A stretch of DNA of 64,000 bases from Thelonectria olida. Taxonomy: Eukaryota > Ascomycota > Sordariomycetes > Hypocreales > Nectriaceae. Numbering within the stretch: the first letter of the stretch is position 1; each line of letters opens with the position of its first letter. Shown piece by piece: positions 58,640 through 64,000 of this stretch. The DNA lies in assembly GCA_020736575.1 (NCBI GenBank), contig JAGPYM010000023.1, forward strand, positions 1 through 64,000. The letters run 5' to 3'. A model generated the notes under the pieces. The model made no database searches. It had not been told where the DNA came from and was given only the letters and a program-made list of their open reading frames with translations. Made by a program: the position numbers and the translations under genes.

Positions 58640-60048
58640 TCATCTGCACCAACTCTCGACGTGAACGCCTTCCAACTCGTTCAGCAGATCAAAGTTCATC
58701 TTGTGTTGCTTCATAGCCACAACAATCACATCAAAACTCTCCAAGCAATCCCTGGCCCAATCCTCATCCCCGAGCCGCGGAATCTGCGGGATCGACTCCT
58801 GCTTGACTAAGGCATCCGCCCATGTCACTTCGACGGCGCGGGACACGGTAAGGTTGCGCACCAAGTCGACGCCAGGGGAGTTGTCAAGCTGCGACTGGCC
58901 GGGCTTGAAGCCCATACCCACAACGAGCACCCGCGGAGTTTTGCTTGAGCTGCGGCCCTGTTCCAGTGAGGCCAAAAGACGCTGGGCAAGCTTAACAGGG
59001 CGGTTGTTCATGGCGATGGAACAGGCTTCCAGGAGGGGGAAGTAGCTGTTGGAAAGGAGATAGAAGGGGTTCACGGGGATGCAGTGCCCGCCGACACCGA
59101 TGCCGGGAGCATAGGGCATGTATCCGAACGGCTTGGTAGAGGCAGCATCGCATACTTCGTACGGGTCGATGCCATGGGAAATGCAAGCATCGGCCATTTC
59201 GTTGGCGTAGGCGATACAGACCATGCGCTGGCAGTTCTCGTATAGCTTCATCATCTCAGCGACCTCGGGCTTGGAGACGGTGAGGACGTTTTCGAAGATG
59301 GTCGAGTAGACGCGGCTGATGGCGCCGAGGGAGCCGGGGATGACATCGTCAAGACCGGAGATGATCTTGGGGATGGACTTGATAGGAGGCTCGACGCGAC
59401 CGGGATCAACACGCTATTATTGGAGTGTTAGCCAACGGGTTTTCATGGCATGGATTGATGTTTCGGATGAGTTACCTCAGGAGACATGCCGGCAAAGAGT
59501 CCTTTGCTGATAGCAATAGGACCGAGGAGCTGACGAGTCATACCGACAGCCACAGAGCTCTCAATGACAACGGTCGAACCACGACGGGCAACCTTGCCCA
59601 CCATCTTGAGAGCATTACGAAGGTAAGAAGAGTCGATGGTCCTGTCCGGTCTGAGCAAAGTAGGCACCGAGATCAAAAAGTGTGTAGCCGAGACGAGATC
59701 ACTCTGATCCCGTGAAAAGCGAACGCTCTCATTGCCTTTGAATTCTTTACGGAGCTCATTGATGCGCCTCTCCGAGATATCGAATCCGATGACTTGATAC
59801 CGGGAGGAGAAGGAGCTGACGAGGTGAGTGCCGACGCAACCAACGCCCACGATGGCCACGAGGGGTTCGTCCTCAGCAGAGGCGTCCGAGGAGGAATATT
59901 TCAGGGAAAGATCTATCTCGGAAGGAACGGAGCTCAGTGGAGGAGTGTCTGGATAGAAGGGGGCAGTCTCTGGAGATGCAGAGGGGGGAAAGACTTTGTT
60001 GAAGGCAGGATGGCCAGCATCGATCTTGGGCGTCAGAACTCGAGCCAT
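58640..60048 (-). CDS. Nucleotide-sugar 6-dehydrogenase, WecC/WbpA type
   Basis: Exons 59476-60048 and 58640-59413, with a 62-bp GT-AG intron (59414-59475); 448 aa. Rossmann motif VAIVGVGCVGTHLV at about residue 64, then NAD-binding GFDISERRI. The central part has FAGMSPERVDPGR across the splice and LYENCQRMVCIAYANE. Catalytic cysteine in GVGGHCIPVNPFYL. The C-terminal UDP-binding domain has VLVVGMGFKPGQSQLDNSPG. SPERVDPG is the form seen in UDP-HexNAc dehydrogenases (WecC, WbpA) rather than in UDP-glucose dehydrogenase (SNPEFLREG). It oxidises a UDP-sugar to the uronic acid with NAD+, in the cytosol. A start 21 codons earlier (60111) is possible. It is divergent from the GT2 synthase 2.4 kb away. 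Confidence 0.92.
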
Positions 60049-62494
60049 TGTGACAGTATGAGAGACGGGAGAGGGGAAGAGGACGGAGAATGATAGTGAT
60101 GAGGATATCAAACGAGGTCTCTCCCTTTGCTCGGATACTGAAGTGTCCTACGGTTATATTCTATTCAGAGTCATGGCCCATCGCCAGCCTGACTGTTCTG
60201 ATTCACACACATCGCTCGTGTACTAGCCATGCACCCAGGCCAGAATTCTCTTCGGTGAGTACACATCACACAAAGACAATACGAGCAAGCCACCAGTCAT
60301 GAGCCTCAGCGACTTGCTTCTGGACACAAAATCGAACGCCACAACCAACCCAACCCATCTTGGTCTCGACTCACCGACGATCTGGGATCCCCCTTGCAAA
60401 TCGCCATTCTGCCAGTTCATCCAGGATGAGGCATTTTCACAGGCTTCTATGGTCTAGACCGCTATTGGGCGTTCTGCCGTCTCTTCTTATGAGCTGGGTG
60501 TGGGACTGCAAGGGGGAAGGAGAGTGGCACACCGCAATTGGTAACACAACTGACCATTGCGTGATGATTTGGCTAAAATTGGACAAGAACGGAAGCAGAG
60601 TTTTCCTTTTTTGGAATCACTTTCTCCGGGACGGCCATTATGCAGACGGGGGGGACGCTGTCACAGGGCTGAGCGGTAGGGAACTCCAGCTTCCACAAGG
60701 GGGGTGGCTGGCCGGCCCGAAAGGGTGGACCCTGAACTTTACTTAATACACAATAGTCTGAGACATCACGTTTTAGCGTCGAATGGAATCAGTTGGCTCA
60801 GTCAAAAGACTTAGTTCCGGGGCCCTGATTTTTTATGGAGCGGGTCGTCTTTGTTGTCTCGCGCGGTCCTATGGGTGTGGAGTTCGGCACACAAAACCAG
60901 ATGACTGTTTGTCTCAAACTTTGGAAAGGTGGTCAATGGGAGAAGACCATTTTCATCTACACCATATACGTCAACGAAAGAATTGATAAGAGAGGGTGGA
61001 GAATAAAATAGAGCAATCATACAAGCTTTCTTTTTTGCGTGCCCGTCAGGTCATACGCCCTCCAGGGTCCAGAAGAGTTCCATTTACCCAGACGCAGGTA
61101 CTTGATCAACCCTGCCACTCTCGGATAGCGCTGTAGCTAACATGATTGATGTACTATTGGCGCACGTTGGCGGCGTGCTGGGGCTCAAGTACTCGGTACC
61201 TGGGAGGAAGGGGTTTCCCCCAAACAGCGGGATAACAGATAGTCCAAGCTTTTCGGAATTGAACCGTACTCACCTCGTAGATTATATGCTGAGACCGTCA
61301 CAACTCCGCTCAAAGCATGGGCTAGTTGCCGCGAGGGCACTAGCACCTAATGCTGTCGGGAGCACTATGTGGTGAAGATGTGGTTAATCTATAGGTCCTT
61401 AGACGTTTGCAAAGTTGGTACTTATGGTAGCCAACTAGCAGCAGCTGCCCAACTGCCGATCGGTACTGTACATAGGATGTCGGGGCCAAAAGTCCCACCC
61501 AAGCCACAACTGTCCTGAAAATTTCTAGGTGTGATGCTTGTTTCTCGGCTGCCCAATTCCATGCCTCGCCTGTGTCTTTCCCCTACAAGCAAAATCAGCC
61601 GCGACGGCCGAGCGACCCTTGGACCTCTAGGAGTGATTCAGCGCAGAAATCCTTCACTAAACCACGAAGCAGTTGTAAATTCTTGTCTATCTTCAGATGC
61701 TCTTGGGAGTGAGAGCTTGGCGACCTCGGGTAAGGACGTTGGTGATGTTGAAGTCCTTTTTCAGTCTAAAGGTGAGCTGTTCAAATACGTGGAACTCTGA
61801 TGGTCTAGGTGGAGTAAGATCAGCAGCTAGTGAGCGGCGGCCCAGCCCGCTAGGCAGGGATCCACAAGCCAGCGTAGCGAGACATTACTTATTTGGGAAA
61901 GAGTCATTCACAGGACAGAGGACCGAGCAGGTAAGGTAGCTTGAGATTCTGCTTGCCTGGATCTTCCAAAATAAGCATAGTAGCCCATCTCAAAAAAAAA
62001 ATAAGACCCCGTATTCTGAACTTTGGCCAAATCACTTACGCCCTCATATGGCTTGTTACGCTCGGGGGACGGCAGTTCCGGTGTTAGCGTCGGCAGGTGT
62101 TAGCTTCGGCAGTGTTAGCGTTGGTAGATATTAGCGTCGGCAGGCATCTCGACCATAATGAATGTTTGCAAATTTCCACGTTCAAGTGAGATTATGACAA
62201 ACGAGCTACGGAACAGCGGACAACGCATCACGGCCCAGGGAGACCGGGGTCAAACCCAACATTTGGATAGAATCTAGAATACGGTGGAAAACTTCGCTCA
62301 CTTTAATGCGCTCTTCTAACGCTCGTTGAGGCCTCGCTACTTACTGTTACCGGCGCCTCTTGTGGTCTTTTTTCACTTCTTGGCTCGTCGTTCTGATACT
62401 TACCGAAGCTTAATTCCAGTATCCAGAAGAGCATCATCAAACAAGTCAGAAGGTTATCCTCACAAGCCCTCGTATACTTGTCCCCTTTCCCATC
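60049..62494. other. Intergenic between dehydrogenase and GT2 synthase
   Basis: About 2.4 kb shared by two divergent genes. No convincing gene: frames such as 60360-60746 and 61142-61375 (+) have no recognisable domain. It includes an A9 run near 61992-62000 and a 16-bp tandem repeat (62081-62143). The GT2 leader directly upstream of 62495 is CT-rich (CTTGTCCCCTTTCCCATC), usual for fungal promoters. Confidence 0.45.
62081..62143. repeat. Tandem repeat, 16 bp x 4
   Basis: Four consecutive units close to GTGTTAGCGTCGGCAG (62081-62096, 62097-62112, 62113-62127, 62128-62143), the last two diverged. It lies about 350 bp upstream of the GT2 start. Confidence 0.75.
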
Positions 62495-64000
62495 ATGAGC
62501 TCCAGCAATGTGTCCGGGTCGCCCGAGAGTGATTCCGTCTCGTCTATGACTACACCTTCGCCGGGGGTTCTGCAAGCCTCACCTGTGGCAATTCCGTCAC
62601 CAGCTCTTACAGTGTCTTCTCGGTCGTCACCTACCCCGTCTCCGGCACCGCAAAGGGACTCCATCCGGTCGCCGCCGTCAAGACATTCTTCTCGTACTGT
62701 CAGCATTTCGCCGCTTTCTCGGCTGCAAGCTCCGCAACATATCCAGCATAGTAGCTCTCGCTCAATCTTCTCGATTTTGAGCACGAACAGCAGGCCGCCT
62801 CCAACGGTCTATGATGATGGTGCTGCAAACCGTTCAGCCTCCAGCTCAGCCCAGACACTTAGTTCAGTCATGTCATACCGGACAGCCTCGTCCAACTCGC
62901 CCCTGTACATGTTCAAAAACCCCATGAAGTCGAGCAAGCAGCTGCCCTTTGAGCAGCCGACACTCAGCGACGAGGATTTTGAAGTCTTCGCAAGGCTCAT
63001 GCGGGACCAGCAGGCGCTCGACGCACCTGGGATCTGGAGCAAGTCGGTAGGCAGACTACTGTACGTGGCGCTGCTTTCGAGCATCTTGTACTTCGGCTTC
63101 GTCGGCTGGCCGCTCTGGGACGGCGCTGCGTACTGGTTTTGGAACTTTTACCACGACGAAGTCGCCCAGGACCAGATCTGGGGTCTCATTGCCTTTCTCG
63201 TCGCTGGCACGATCCGCAACTTCCTTCCGCAGTTCTTCTGCACGTTCGACCGCACCGAGCCCGCCTCGGACCCGGAGAAACCTCGCGATGCATCCGAGTG
63301 TTGTGTCATCATCCCGTGCTATAAGTCGGCTGAGACGCTGCGCTTGACGCTGCCCGCCTGCCTGGCCATCTTCGGCCCTGAGCAGATCTTCGTCGTCGCC
63401 AATGGCAACTCACCGACCCCACTTGACCACACCGCCGACGTGTGTGCCGAGTTTGGTGTGAGGCACTTCTGGGTGCCGGTTGGCAGCAAGATCACGGCCG
63501 AGTTTGTGGGCGTGGCGCTGGCAGGACAGTACAAGTACTGCATGCTGATCGACGACGACGTGCTCCTCCCGGCCAACCTGCCTCTACCCACGCATGTATT
63601 TGGGGGTTCTGATAGCAGTAACAAGGTGGCATGCGTGGGCTACACCATCAAGAGCGTCGGCACAAACTCGTCGCGCGGCACGCTGATCCAGCAGGTCCAG
63701 GACATTGAGTATAAGGTTGCGGGGCTGGCAAAAGTGTTTCAGAGCTACTACGGCAGCGTCATCTTCCCCCATGGCGCGGTCGCGCTGTGGCGCCGAGGCG
63801 TGCTTGAGAAGATCTTTCATGGTCACCCTGGATACCACATCTCCGAAGACTGGTACCTCGGCCACACGGCGAGGGCCGCTGGATACCGCATGGTCATGAG
63901 CTCGCAAGTCTTCGTCGAGACCGAAACGCCGCCCCGCCTCTTCCCGGCCCCGTTTGCCAAGAAGGGGGACTCACGCGGCGGATACGGCGAGATGTCCATC
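62495..64000 (+). CDS. GT2 polysaccharide synthase, Cps1-like (partial)
   Basis: Open from ATG 62495 to the window edge, 502 codons, no intron seen. The first 150 residues are Ser/Pro-rich and disordered. A membrane segment (LLYVALLSSILYFGFVGWPL) and a second one (IWGLIAFLVAGTI) precede the GT-A domain: CCVIIPCYKSAETLRLTLP, FVVANGNSPTP, MLIDDDVLLP (DXD metal site), GYHISEDWYLGH (ED catalytic base). The QxxRW motif and C-terminal membrane helices lie beyond the window. This layout fits fungal Cps1/GT2-type processive synthases, relatives of hyaluronan and chitin synthases, which make surface polysaccharide at the plasma membrane from UDP-sugars. The adjacent dehydrogenase could supply a uronic-acid donor. 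The product is not predictable from sequence alone. Confidence 0.9.
   Translation, partial: MSSSNVSGSPESDSVSSMTTPSPGVLQASPVAIPSPALTVSSRSSPTPSPAPQRDSIRSPPSRHSSRTVSISPLSRLQAPQHIQHSSSRSIFSILSTNSRPPPTVYDDGAANRSASSSAQTLSSVMSYRTASSNSPLYMFKNPMKSSKQLPFEQPTLSDEDFEVFARLMRDQQALDAPGIWSKSVGRLLYVALLSSILYFGFVGWPLWDGAAYWFWNFYHDEVAQDQIWGLIAFLVAGTIRNFLPQFFCTFDRTEPASDPEKPRDASECCVIIPCYKSAETLRLTLPACLAIFGPEQIFVVANGNSPTPLDHTADVCAEFGVRHFWVPVGSKITAEFVGVALAGQYKYCMLIDDDVLLPANLPLPTHVFGGSDSSNKVACVGYTIKSVGTNSSRGTLIQQVQDIEYKVAGLAKVFQSYYGSVIFPHGAVALWRRGVLEKIFHGHPGYHISEDWYLGHTARAAGYRMVMSSQVFVETETPPRLFPAPFAKKGDSRGGYGEMSI

Noticed and set aside
60360..60746. 128-codon frame between the dehydrogenase and GT2 genes
   Set aside because: No recognisable domain, poor codon usage compared with neighbours.

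Overview
The window is filamentous ascomycete DNA, most likely a Sordariomycete. Genes have short 48-73 bp GT-AG introns, several with CTAAC-like branch points. It contains fungal-specific families: a FREQUENCY clock protein, HET domain, NB-ARC/TPR NLR, DUF3716, GH11, GH62 and CE1. A dense mix of pogo, hAT, MULE, Tc1, Copia and LINE elements, several nested or decayed, looks like an accessory or subtelomeric compartment of the kind known in Fusarium. The species assignment is inference; no ribosomal or other marker gene is present.

Layout. 1-417: 5' end of a BBE-like FAD oxidoreductase (minus). 2.5-3.3 kb: two Copia LTRs and a protease remnant. 3.5-6.3 kb: NB-ARC/TPR NLR (minus). 6.8-11.5 kb: repeat nest with a truncated LINE tail, a broken MULE transposase interrupted by LINE ORF1, and two more LTRs. 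11.9-18.6 kb: three secreted hemicellulose enzymes (GH11 xylanase, CE1 feruloyl esterase, GH62 arabinofuranosidase); the last two are divergent across a 1.16 kb promoter with an XlnR-type GGCTAAA site. 19.1-24.4 kb: graveyard of hAT, ankyrin, Copia gag, H-type lectin and bZIP remnants, including a 98-bp perfect palindrome. 24.5-27.6 kb: intact hAT. 27.9-30.7 kb: frq paralog broken by a 2-bp insertion. 31-34 kb: decayed hAT and hydrolase remnants. 34.8-37.0 kb: intact pogo/Fot-type element. 37.3-40.3 kb: DUF3716 protein. 42.3-47.9 kb: membrane-anchored HET protein flanked by LINE and Tc1 debris. 48.3-49.4 kb: three-exon cysteine-rich F-box-like gene. 49.8-53.7 kb: 5'-truncated LINE with a long open reverse-transcriptase frame. 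55.2-57.8 kb: second complete hAT beside a LINE remnant. 58.6-64.0 kb: WecC/WbpA-type nucleotide-sugar dehydrogenase divergent from a Cps1-like GT2 polysaccharide synthase that runs off the window.

Three functional themes stand out: arabinoxylan breakdown (GH11 cuts the backbone, GH62 removes arabinose, the esterase removes ferulate), non-self recognition (NLR and HET protein), and probable uronic-acid polymer synthesis (dehydrogenase plus synthase). Exon structures were inferred by eye from reading frames, splice signals and family conservation; no alignment or search was run.
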